Source of the DNA: Desulfurococcales archaeon
Lineage (GTDB): Archaea > Thermoproteota > Thermoprotei_A > Sulfolobales > NBVN01
Assembly: GCA_027083115.1 (NCBI GenBank)
Contig: JALWQN010000071.1
Coordinates: 1 to 18,837, forward strand
Direction of reading: 5' to 3'
DNA: 18,837 nucleotides
Within the stretch, counting starts at the first letter, position 1. Every line of letters begins with the position of its first letter. Positions 6,457 through 13,291 of this stretch are shown piece after piece. The notes under the pieces were generated by a model. That model was given only the letters and a program-made list of their open reading frames with translations. It ran no database searches and had not been told where the DNA came from. Both the position numbers and the translations under genes were made by a program.

Positions 6457-7569
6457 TCACCTATCTATGTCTGGCGCGCAAGGATCTAGGGAACCTAGGA
6501 TTACGGGGAAGTCAGCGATCGTGACTTCTTCGTTCTTAATTACGTGTTTTATGGCAGTAGTCATTAACGGCAGTGATACGCTCCTTAACCTAACTCTATA
6601 GGGTTTCCTACCTCCCTGACTAACTACGTGTATCATATACTCGCCTCTGGCTGCCTCAACCCTAGCTATACCTGTTCCTGGAGGAACTGTAAGCGGTAAC
6701 TTAATCCTCCAAGGATCTCCGGGCTTAACCTCCTCAACCGCTTGCCTAATGATCCTTAGGCTCTGATGAATTTCCTTAAATCTAACCACTGCCCTATCGT
6801 AGGAGTCACCGTTCTCTCCAGTAGGTATGTCAAACTTGACTTTATCGTAGTTCTCGTAGGGGACAGCTTTCCTTATGTCGTAAGATACTCCGGCAGCTCT
6901 TAACGATGGACCGGTGATGCCTAACTTTATCGCGTCTTCTCCCTTAATCACTCCTACACCCTTAGTTCTTGCCTTAAACACTGAGTTCTTAAGTAATGCT
7001 GCCTCAATGTCCTTAACTAGCTCCTCAATCTTATCTGCTGTCTTAAGAGTTAATTCCTTGAAGTCCTTAGGCACGTCCCACCTTATTCCTCCAGGCACGG
7101 AGAAACTATGATATATTCTATGCCCAACCACCTTATAGAACCACTTAAGCACTTCCTCCCTAGCGGCTATTGACCAGAAGCCCGTGGTCCTTAAACCTAC
7201 AGACCCTGACATGTGATTAGCCCAGAATAGGTGGGAAGCTATCCTCCCGAACTCGTGCTGAATCATCCTCACCCACTTGGCTTTCTCAGGTATATCGTAC
7301 TTCAGTAACCTATCTACTGCTTCAGCGTAACCAAGCTCCAGACTATCTGGGTCCTCAACACAGAATCGGTAACCAATAACTATATTCATCTCCCATGCCC
7401 TGTTCTCCATCATCATCTCGAACCCTCTTAGTAGGAAGCCAGGCACTAGTTCAGCATCAATTACTCTCTCACCATCCAGCCACAGCTTGTACGCTACGTT
7501 ACCTGGGGCTCCCGGGTGTTGGGGGCCGAAGTAAAGCATTAAGGACTTACTTACTGACTCACCTGCCAT
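6457..7569 (-). CDS. NuoD/MbhL-like large subunit lacking a full NiFe site (Mbx/Mbs type)
   Basis: This 370-aa protein is the large catalytic-arm subunit homologous to NuoD and [NiFe] hydrogenase large subunits. Family marks include YFGPQHPG near residue 14, RGFEMMMENR near 48, and LGSLDPCAPDIDR at the C-terminus. Group 4 hydrogenases carry CxxC near the N-terminus and a second CxxC at the C-terminus to bind Ni-Fe. Here the pairs are C70-V-E-D and C364-A-P-D, so the second cysteine of each pair is lost and a nickel centre is very unlikely. That matches Mbx/Mbs sulfane sulfur reductases rather than Mbh. An ATG at 7584 is possible, but GGAGGT lies 7 bases before the ATG at 7569. It overlaps the J-K gene by 11 bp. 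Confidence 0.9.
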   Translation of the reverse strand: MAGESVSKSLMLYFGPQHPGAPGNVAYKLWLDGERVIDAELVPGFLLRGFEMMMENRAWEMNIVIGYRFCVEDPDSLELGYAEAVDRLLKYDIPEKAKWVRMIQHEFGRIASHLFWANHMSGSVGLRTTGFWSIAAREEVLKWFYKVVGHRIYHSFSVPGGIRWDVPKDFKELTLKTADKIEELVKDIEAALLKNSVFKARTKGVGVIKGEDAIKLGITGPSLRAAGVSYDIRKAVPYENYDKVKFDIPTGENGDSYDRAVVRFKEIHQSLRIIRQAVEEVKPGDPWRIKLPLTVPPGTGIARVEAARGEYMIHVVSQGGRKPYRVRLRSVSLPLMTTAIKHVIKNEEVTIADFPVILGSLDPCAPDIDR

Positions 7570-8575
7570 AAGCATAACCTCCATAATGGACTTTAATAAC
7601 CCATTTCGGAATATCTACGTCCTTCCTTAACGGCGGAGGACCTTCCCAGTTACCTTCAAGGATCCATTTCCTGAGGTTGGGGTGACCTCTGAACTTTATT
7701 CCCATCTTTTCATGAGTTTCCAGCTCTATATAGTAAGCTAACGAGTATATGTCGTGGATGCTGTCTATTTCCGCCTCCTTCCTGGGTACGTAGGTCTTAA
7801 CCCATACTTGATCTCCCTCAAGAGGTTTCTCAACAATGTAGTAGACCTCTATGACACCGTTCTTAGGTAAATCAACTGTGTTTATGTTATTTATTAGTGT
7901 GTAGCCCTCATCATAGAGTTTCTTGAGTGCTTCCCTAATCCTGCCGGCCTCAACAGTGGTTAAACACAACTTCAGGGATTCGTTCCTCTCAACACATTCA
8001 GGAAACTTCTCTTCGAACTGATAATTCACCTTAATCTCTGTTTTCTTAAGGCTCTCCCAGTATTCCTCAGCCCACTCTCGCTCCATCTCTTCCCACTTAC
8101 GTATCTTCTCCCAAGCGTCTGAGAGCTTTCTGCTTCCCTTATCGTTCACAGGCCTTTCTTTCACTTTATTGTAGAAGTAAGTTAGGAGGGCGAACCAGTC
8201 GTCGGATGTGGGCATGCATCCAGGAACCCAACCCTCAACCTGCATGAATTCATCCAGTCTCTTGTAGGTGGCGTAGGAATCCCAGTATAGGCCTCCAGTT
8301 GCTGTGCAATTACATCCTGCAACAACCCATTTAGGATTCGGCATTTGCTCAAGAAGCCTTAAAACAACCTTCAAGGACTTCTTAGTTAAGTAACCCATGC
8401 CTGCGTAGAGGTCTGACTGCCTTGGTGTGGGAACAGGCATATAACCGTATCTCTCCCAATCAAGGACTGATGTAACTACTGGCGGGAACTCTATAGCTCC
8501 GCATGCAGCACAGTAATGCACTAACCACATCGACTTAGATCTGGCCCAAGCCACGAAATCCTCAAGCAACCCCAT
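7559..8575 (-). CDS. NuoB-NuoC fusion (J-K) electron-transfer subunit
   Basis: A 338-aa fusion. Residues 1-145 are NuoB/MbhJ: YCAACGAIE (C22, C25), TPRQSDLY, GCNCTATGG (C90) and VPGC (C120) provide four ligands for the cluster next to the active site. Residues about 205-338 are NuoC/MbhK, with THEKMGIKFRGHPNLR and EGPPPLRKD. A charged, probably helical linker of about 55 residues joins them and contains two further cysteines (C194, C204). The first cysteine pair is CxxC, as in hydrogenase small subunits, not the adjacent CC of NuoB. The ATG is overlapped by the upstream stop (TGATG) and preceded by GGAGGTG. J and K are separate genes in the Pyrococcus complexes, so the fusion is a distinguishing feature. 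Confidence 0.9.
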   Translation of the reverse strand: MGLLEDFVAWARSKSMWLVHYCAACGAIEFPPVVTSVLDWERYGYMPVPTPRQSDLYAGMGYLTKKSLKVVLRLLEQMPNPKWVVAGCNCTATGGLYWDSYATYKRLDEFMQVEGWVPGCMPTSDDWFALLTYFYNKVKERPVNDKGSRKLSDAWEKIRKWEEMEREWAEEYWESLKKTEIKVNYQFEEKFPECVERNESLKLCLTTVEAGRIREALKKLYDEGYTLINNINTVDLPKNGVIEVYYIVEKPLEGDQVWVKTYVPRKEAEIDSIHDIYSLAYYIELETHEKMGIKFRGHPNLRKWILEGNWEGPPPLRKDVDIPKWVIKVHYGGYAYGR

Positions 8576-10137
8576 CAGGTAACACCTCCTAAAGTGATTG
8601 CCTTAAGTAAGTAGTAAATCCTGTGCTGAGGTATTAAGCTACTGTATGCTGGCTCAATTAAGTACCCTGAGACGTAGGCATAAGCGATACCTAAGGCAAT
8701 TACTGCAGTAGCTAAAGAAAGAACAACGACCTTCAAGTATGTTGGTGCTTCAGTAACAGGCTTGCCTGGAGTTAAGTAAGTGGCGTATATTGCCTTAAGG
8801 AATCCTGCTAAGGCTAAGGCCGAACCCAAAAGCATAACTATGAGGGTTAAGGGCTGGTAGAAGCCGTAAAGTATCCTATACTGAGGAAACCTAGTAACGA
8901 AGAGAACGACCTGATAGAGGCTTAACTTAGCTTGGAAAAGTATCGTTGGAGGAATCCCCACAACTGCGGCAGCACCTATCAGGAAGGAAGCCATTAATGC
9001 TGGACTACCTTTGAAGGCTCCCTTAAGCTTATCTAGGGATGATGAGCCAGCTGACTTAGTCACCCAGCCTGCGGACAGGAATAACGTGGGCTTAACTAAG
9101 GCGTGAGCGAATATGTAGGCTAAAGCAATATACACTCCGTAAGTACCGAAAGTCAGAGCTATAGCCATATAGCCGACATCAAGTATTGTGCTGTAAGCTA
9201 TTATCTTCATTAAGTCGGTGCTATATATCATCCCTAAGCCACCCACTAATATCGTTACGACTCCCAAAACATAGAGAGTTATGAAGGCCTCATAAGTTAG
9301 TCCTTGATTAACTATGTAGAATAACCTGAAAATAACATAGAAGCTTATGCCTTCAGATAAACCAGCCATCAATGACGCCACTGTTGGTGGGGCTCTTGAG
9401 TAGGCGTCAGGTAGCCAGAAATGGAGTGGAGCAACAGCAGCTTCAGCAAGCAGAGAGAAAAGAATTATGTCCATAACGAAGCCAATAGCTAGTTGTGGAT
9501 GAAGGGCTCTACCCATATTGGGTATTAAGCCTGCAACTATGGCCCCACCTTGGCCTAAGTTAAGAGTGCCTAAAGCATTATAATACATGACAGCACCAAG
9601 GAAGAATATCATTCCTGCAGCAGTACCAACCATCGCGTACTTGAAGGCAGCCTTGACGGAACTGCCTGTTCTCGGTGAGGAAATAACTACGTAAGCAGAA
9701 ATGAGCGTGACCTCCATCATAACGAACATGTTAAATATGTCTCCTGTATAAATAACACCTAACATCCCTGCCTCAAGACCAAGCATGCCGGCATAGAAAT
9801 ATTCGTTATCGTCAACGAAATGGTTCGATAAGGGAGTAATTATTAAGAATAAGGTTGAAGCAAGAACTGCGAGAAAAGCATTAAGGAAATCTACTGAGTA
9901 AGTGATACCTACGGGCGGCGGGAAAGCCGCGAAAGTGTAATAAAGAACCCTGCCTGACCATACCTGACCAAAAGTGAATAATGTCATTACGAAAATAACG
10001 GCCTGCATAACTATAGCGACTGCTTTCCCAACATACTTAGGGACTTTAGCCACCTTGAAGGCAGGCAGTGCAAAAGCGGTGAATATTAAGAAATAAGGAG
10101 TTAAGGCAGCTATCAGTGCTTCTGGCGTTGCTGGCAA
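8575..10137 (-). CDS. MnhD/MbhH-like antiporter subunit with altered lysines
   Basis: A 520-aa, about 14-helix homologue of MrpD, NuoM/N and MbhH, the ion-translocating subunit. The TM5 glutamate is conserved (MMEVTLISAY, E142). In the motif PLHFWLPDAY the residue five positions before the first Pro, Lys in NuoL, NuoM and MrpD, is Glu (E232). The usual Lys of TM8 in AGL-x-x-K is Gly263 (AGLSEG). Later features such as KIIAYSTI and GIPPTILFQAK are typical. It is the only large antiporter subunit of the operon. The start is TTG at 10137, after GGGGGATGA and a fitting TATA box. It is the first gene of the operon, unlike in known Mbh operons. Confidence 0.9.
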   Translation of the reverse strand: MPATPEALIAALTPYFLIFTAFALPAFKVAKVPKYVGKAVAIVMQAVIFVMTLFTFGQVWSGRVLYYTFAAFPPPVGITYSVDFLNAFLAVLASTLFLIITPLSNHFVDDNEYFYAGMLGLEAGMLGVIYTGDIFNMFVMMEVTLISAYVVISSPRTGSSVKAAFKYAMVGTAAGMIFFLGAVMYYNALGTLNLGQGGAIVAGLIPNMGRALHPQLAIGFVMDIILFSLLAEAAVAPLHFWLPDAYSRAPPTVASLMAGLSEGISFYVIFRLFYIVNQGLTYEAFITLYVLGVVTILVGGLGMIYSTDLMKIIAYSTILDVGYMAIALTFGTYGVYIALAYIFAHALVKPTLFLSAGWVTKSAGSSSLDKLKGAFKGSPALMASFLIGAAAVVGIPPTILFQAKLSLYQVVLFVTRFPQYRILYGFYQPLTLIVMLLGSALALAGFLKAIYATYLTPGKPVTEAPTYLKVVVLSLATAVIALGIAYAYVSGYLIEPAYSSLIPQHRIYYLLKAITLGGVT

Positions 10138-10138
10138 A

Positions 10139-10177
10139 TCATCCCCCTACACAGTTAGAGGAGTCTAATTTTTAAGT
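10139..10177 (-). promoter_or_regulatory. Promoter and ribosome binding site of the Mbx-like operon
   Basis: On the minus strand a TATA-like CTTAAAAATT (10168-10177) lies about 25 bases before a likely start of transcription near 10147. GGGGGATGA (10147-10139) then precedes the TTG start at 10137, giving a leader of about 10 nt. This is the only clear promoter seen upstream of the twelve tightly packed genes. No GGTRCACC element like that of nikM is present here. Confidence 0.5.
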
Positions 10178-10270
10178 TTTAACTTTTCTCAGTAAGGAAA
10201 TCCACTTAATTTATTGATCCATCTTTAAAAAAATTAAAATAATTAAATAAAAGATCTCGTTTAAACTTCA

Positions 10271-10318
10271 TTTTTAATGTGTTAGGACAAGGATTAACCA
10301 TTAATTAATGTTGGGGAT
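10271..10318 (+). promoter_or_regulatory. Possible promoter region of the DNA glycosylase gene
   Basis: Two boxes are possible: TTTTTAAT (10271-10278), which would give a leader of about 30 nt containing GGGGATT (10313-10319); or the palindrome CATTAATTAATG (10299-10310), which would place the transcription start almost at the GTG (10330), a leaderless mRNA. The sequence does not decide between them. The 10178-10270 stretch is A/T-rich and shows nothing else. Confidence 0.3.
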
Positions 10319-10329
10319 TTCCTTAATGG

Positions 10330-10956
10330 GTGGCTGAGTTACTGCTTAAGGAAAGAATTAAGTCTTGGAGAGCTTCCATACTTCCTAAGAGCTTTTACTT
10401 AAGGAGAACTGATAAGGTGGCTGAAAAGCTTTTAGGTAAGGTTTTAGTGAGGATGACACCTGAAGGGGTTATTTCGGGATTGATTGTTGAGGTGGAGGCC
10501 TACTTCGGTAGTGAGGATCCTGCCTCCAGAGCTAGGAAAGGAGGTGACTTGAGGCGGACCCTATATGGTGATGTTGGTTTGGCGTTGGTTTATGGGATAC
10601 ATAGGCAATGGATGCTTAATGTTGTGGCTCATACTGAGGATGAGGGTGGGGCCGTCCTCTTCAGATCTCTTGAACCCTTGGAGGGTTTAGAGACTATGAG
10701 AGAATTTAGGAGGGTCTTTAAGGATGAGTTACTAACTACTGGTCCTGGGAGATTAACTAAGGCATTAGGTATTAATAAATCCTTCCATAAGAAGCCCCTT
10801 TATGTAAGGGATCATGGCTTATGGATTGAGGATAGAGGGGTTAAGTTAAGGGAGGATGAAGTGATAAGGGGATTCAGGGTAGGTGTGAGTGAGGACTTAC
10901 CTACTCCCTACAGGTTTGGTGTTAAAGGATCTCCGTTTATCTCAAGGAAGTTCTGA
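10330..10956 (+). CDS. 3-methyladenine DNA glycosylase, Mpg/AAG family
   Basis: A 208-aa monofunctional base-excision glycosylase that removes alkylated purines such as 3-methyladenine and possibly hypoxanthine. The AAG family core is clear: LPKSFYLRRTDKVAEKLLGK at residues 19-37, IVEVEAYFGSEDPA with the catalytic Glu56 and the base-flipping Tyr58 of E-A-Y, MLNVVA, TGPGRLTKALGI near 138 and a C-terminal PYRFGVKGSPFIS. The frame is closed by a TAA two codons upstream, so GTG at 10330 is the first usable start. Length fits the family. It is divergent from the respiratory operon and precedes nikR by 47 bp; no functional link to nickel is evident. Confidence 0.93.
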   Translation: MAELLLKERIKSWRASILPKSFYLRRTDKVAEKLLGKVLVRMTPEGVISGLIVEVEAYFGSEDPASRARKGGDLRRTLYGDVGLALVYGIHRQWMLNVVAHTEDEGGAVLFRSLEPLEGLETMREFRRVFKDELLTTGPGRLTKALGINKSFHKKPLYVRDHGLWIEDRGVKLREDEVIRGFRVGVSEDLPTPYRFGVKGSPFISRKF

Positions 10957-10963
10957 ATGCAAT

Positions 10964-10998
10964 ACTTATGTATTTCCTTAACGTAATTGATGCAGGTG
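10964..10998 (+). promoter_or_regulatory. Promoter and ribosome binding site of nikR
   Basis: ACTTATGTA (10964-10972) is TATA-like; 25 bases on lies CAGGTG (10993-10998), which stands 5 bases before the ATG at 11004. Spacing matches the other promoters of the window, so nikR probably has its own promoter. The AGGTGC at the predicted start resembles half of the GGTGCACC element in front of nikM; autoregulation is possible but unproven. Confidence 0.42.
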
Positions 10999-11003
10999 CC
11001 TAT

Positions 11004-11417
11004 ATGGGGAGAAAAAGCGCCAGAGGTAAGTTCGGGATTTACTTGCCCGAGGACTTAGCTAAGGATCTCGAGAAATGCATGAGTTCCTTAAGCATAAAAA
11101 GCAAGTCAGCATTGATTAGGGAGGCCCTCAAGCTCTTCATAGTGGAGCACAGATGGAAGGCTGCTGAGGAGGCCGTAGGCATTATTGGCTTAATATATAA
11201 TCACGAGGTTAAGGGTGCTGATGAGTCCTTAACGGAGATCCAGCATGAGTACCTTGAAATGATTCTTTCTACACTACATATCCACTTAAGTAGGGAGAAA
11301 TGTATGCTTGCAATTGCAGTTAAGGGAAGCACGGAAAGCATGATGGAGTTAATAGGTAAGCTCGCGTCAGTTAAGGGTGTGGAGATAGTTAAGCCTTTAT
11401 TGCTTGCTGCTAAGTGA
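11004..11417 (+). CDS. nikR: NikR, nickel-responsive ribbon-helix-helix regulator
   Basis: A 137-aa metalloregulator that binds Ni(II) and DNA as a tetramer and usually represses nickel uptake genes. The N-terminal ribbon-helix-helix segment is GKFGIYLPEDLAKDLEKC followed by SKSALIREALKLFI. The C-terminal ACT-like metal domain holds EIQHEY (His81), LHIHL (His92, His94) and Cys100, all four equivalents of the E. coli high-affinity ligands His76, His87, His89 and Cys95. An ATG at 10968 would add 12 residues but falls inside the predicted TATA box; AGGTG before 11004 supports the shorter form. It converges with nikO and their 3' ends overlap by 21 bp. The adjacent transporter is the obvious target. 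Confidence 0.92.
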   Translation: MGRKSARGKFGIYLPEDLAKDLEKCMSSLSIKSKSALIREALKLFIVEHRWKAAEEAVGIIGLIYNHEVKGADESLTEIQHEYLEMILSTLHIHLSREKCMLAIAVKGSTESMMELIGKLASVKGVEIVKPLLLAAK

Positions 11418-12170
11418 GCATTCCCTTAAGTCGTAGGGCTCTAAATCATTACTTATTAAGAGTTCCTTATTACTCAATACCTCCCTTGGAGCACCTAAGG
11501 CCTTAATGGTCCTGTTTAGGAGGGCTACCTTACTACATAAGCTCTTAAGAATTCTCAGGTCGTGGGTAGCTATTATTAATGTCTTCCCCTTCTCCTTTAG
11601 GGATTTCAGGATCCTAAGTACTTTCTCCTTAAACTTCAGGTCAAGCTCCGAGGTCGGTTCGTCAAGAAGCAGTACCTCAGGCCTTAACGCTAGAACTGTG
11701 GCTAAGGAAGCTATTCTTTTCTCGCCACCGCTTAAGGTGTATGGATGTCTGTTCCTTAATTCCTCAATACCTAGTTCCTTAAGCACTTCATTTATTGCTT
11801 TGTTTATTGTTTCCCTATCATTACTTAGGTGCTCTAGGCCATAAGCTATGTCTTTCTCTACAGTAATGCTGAATAGCTGAATATCAGGATCCTGAAAAAG
11901 TATCTGAACTTTTTTCCTGAAATCATAGGTTTTCTCCCTCGATTTCAGGATATCTCTTATTTCTTCACCCATGAAGTAAATGCTCCCTAAGTACTCTGGC
12001 CTTAAGCCAGCAAGAACCTGAAGCAGGGTTGATTTACCTGCACCGTTAGGTCCCAAAAGACATAGTGCCGTACCTGCATCAACATCAAAACTCAGGTTCT
12101 GTAGGGCCATAGTACCTGGAATGTAGGAGTAGCTTAAGTTAATTATTGAGTAAATTGCTCCTTCAGTCAT
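11397..12170 (-). CDS. nikO: Nickel/cobalt ECF transporter ATPase, NikO/CbiO
   Basis: A 257-aa ABC-type ATPase that powers the nickel or cobalt energy-coupling-factor transporter from the cytoplasmic face. Walker A is GPNGAGKST near residue 40, the Q-loop is LFQDPD, the signature is LSGGEKR, Walker B is VLLLDEPTSELD, and the switch His lies in ATHDL. A GTG at 12185 is possible, but the ATG at 12170 forms a TAATG overlap with the stop of nikQ and has GGTGA at a good distance, so it is chosen. Last gene of the transporter operon. The metal (Ni rather than Co) is inferred from adjacent NikR. Confidence 0.92.
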   Translation of the reverse strand: MTEGAIYSIINLSYSYIPGTMALQNLSFDVDAGTALCLLGPNGAGKSTLLQVLAGLRPEYLGSIYFMGEEIRDILKSREKTYDFRKKVQILFQDPDIQLFSITVEKDIAYGLEHLSNDRETINKAINEVLKELGIEELRNRHPYTLSGGEKRIASLATVLALRPEVLLLDEPTSELDLKFKEKVLRILKSLKEKGKTLIIATHDLRILKSLCSKVALLNRTIKALGAPREVLSNKELLISNDLEPYDLRECSLSSKQ

Positions 12171-12985
12171 TAATGAATCACCCACGAAGTCACTACTGCA
12201 CCAGCAATAACTGATGCAGTTAGAAGCATTAGCGACGAATTTATTTTTAATCTAGCTCCACCTGAATCAATACCCAACCCGTAACCCCTAGCCTTAAGGG
12301 CCATATATATGTCCTCACTTATCTTTAGGGCCTTAAGCTGGACAGCACCTAAACCCTCACCCCAACTCCTCCAGTAGTCAATCATTCCTTCATCCCCCAA
12401 TTTCCTAGCTTCCCTAGCCATAATCATGTCCATCAAGCACTTACTTAAGGTTAGGGTGTACCTAAGCATGAAGTGAAGAACATTAATGAATTCGTTAGGT
12501 ACATTCAGCTTTCTCAACCCTTCAGCAAGATTACTTAGGCCATACTTGAGTGTGAGGAGCGTTAAGTAAGAAACTGAGGCAGTAACTCTAAGAACTAATG
12601 TTGCTGCCGCCTTAACTCCCTCGTAAGTTACGTAAATACCCCATGAAGATATAGGTAAAGCAAGTAGAGGTCTTCCAGGGGTAATGAAGGAAAATGCTGC
12701 TGGGAGAGCTATCAAGGCCGTAAAGGCCGGGACAAACCCGTACGCCCTAATCAAAAACCTCCTTAAATTAATGCCTAATGAAACAGCAATAAGTAAGGAG
12801 GTGGCCGCAAGAAAGATTAAGGCATAAATGCTTTCAGCAACTACTGAAGCAATAGTTAATGCGAATGAAGAAATTATGAGTGACTCTGGAGTTAATGACT
12901 TAAGTAACCCTTCATTAGACTCTGGAGTTAAGGAATCCATAACGAACTTGGATAACTCATTGACTGTCTTATCAGTAGCTCTCAA
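12170..12985 (-). CDS. nikQ: Nickel/cobalt ECF transporter transmembrane protein, NikQ/CbiQ
   Basis: A 271-aa EcfT-type transmembrane coupling protein. After about 35 hydrophilic residues it has several membrane helices, then a cytoplasmic coupling region with LSKCLMDMIMAREARKLG and the C-terminal MALKARGYGLG, the Ala-Arg-Gly type motif that contacts the ATPase. The N-terminal extension holds the hexapeptide SLTPES twice, encoded by an exact 14-bp direct repeat. The start is TTG at 12985, 3 bp after the stop of nikN, preceded by GGGGAAGTAGGT. Between nikN and nikO, this is the usual order for such a transporter. Confidence 0.9.
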   Translation of the reverse strand: MRATDKTVNELSKFVMDSLTPESNEGLLKSLTPESLIISSFALTIASVVAESIYALIFLAATSLLIAVSLGINLRRFLIRAYGFVPAFTALIALPAAFSFITPGRPLLALPISSWGIYVTYEGVKAAATLVLRVTASVSYLTLLTLKYGLSNLAEGLRKLNVPNEFINVLHFMLRYTLTLSKCLMDMIMAREARKLGDEGMIDYWRSWGEGLGAVQLKALKISEDIYMALKARGYGLGIDSGGARLKINSSLMLLTASVIAGAVVTSWVIH

Positions 12986-12988
12986 AAC

Positions 12989-13291
12989 CTACTTCCCCTT
13001 ACTTAGGGCCTTACCTAAGAGAACAGTTAAGGCATAAATTACTGCAACACCAATTATCGCCGACACCATATAACCTAAGTAAGGTAAGAAACCACTTACC
13101 CAACCAGGTAAGTTATAGTCGCTTAACGGTGCCCTCCAGAAATTACTTAGGGACTCAGCAGTTGACTTCCACCAGCTAGGAACCTTCCATTGACTTATGT
13201 CCCACTCACCCCATGCCTCACCCGGTGCTAAAAGACCTAATGGCGTCAGGAGCGAAACAGCGATGAGTATGGCCCAAGCCCTCTTACCCAC
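12989..13291 (-). CDS. nikN: Nickel/cobalt transporter accessory protein with PDGLE-type domain, NikN
   Basis: A 100-aa protein with an N-terminal hydrophobic segment (residues 5-25), an extracytoplasmic Trp-rich stretch (WDISQWKVPSWW) and a C-terminal membrane helix (about 72-94). The sequence LTPLGLLAPGEAWGEW is characteristic of the PDGLE-like proteins that accompany, or are fused to, CbiM/NikM. It helps the M component deliver metal. The GTG start at 13291 overlaps the end of nikM by 8 bp. Assignment by motif and position; the N-type label is used by analogy. Confidence 0.82.
   Translation of the reverse strand: MGKRAWAILIAVSLLTPLGLLAPGEAWGEWDISQWKVPSWWKSTAESLSNFWRAPLSDYNLPGWVSGFLPYLGYMVSAIIGVAVIYALTVLLGKALSKGK

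Noticed and set aside
2010..10137. Annotation of the operon as a [NiFe] membrane-bound hydrogenase (Mbh) or formate hydrogenlyase
   Set aside because: The L subunit lacks one cysteine in each of the two NiFe-binding pairs, and no formate dehydrogenase or hydrogenase maturation genes are seen.
2010..10137. Annotation as a simple Mrp Na+/H+ antiporter
   Set aside because: Intact electron-transfer subunits J-K, L, N and a NuoH homologue lie in the same operon, and no full-length MrpA is present.
10141..10329. Small RNA, tRNA or origin in the A/T-rich divergent spacer
   Set aside because: No cloverleaf, repeats or stable stem were found by eye; promoters of the flanking genes explain the region.
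10968..11003. 12-residue N-terminal extension of NikR from ATG 10968
   Set aside because: It lies on a TATA-like box with no ribosome binding site, whereas AGGTG precedes ATG 11004.
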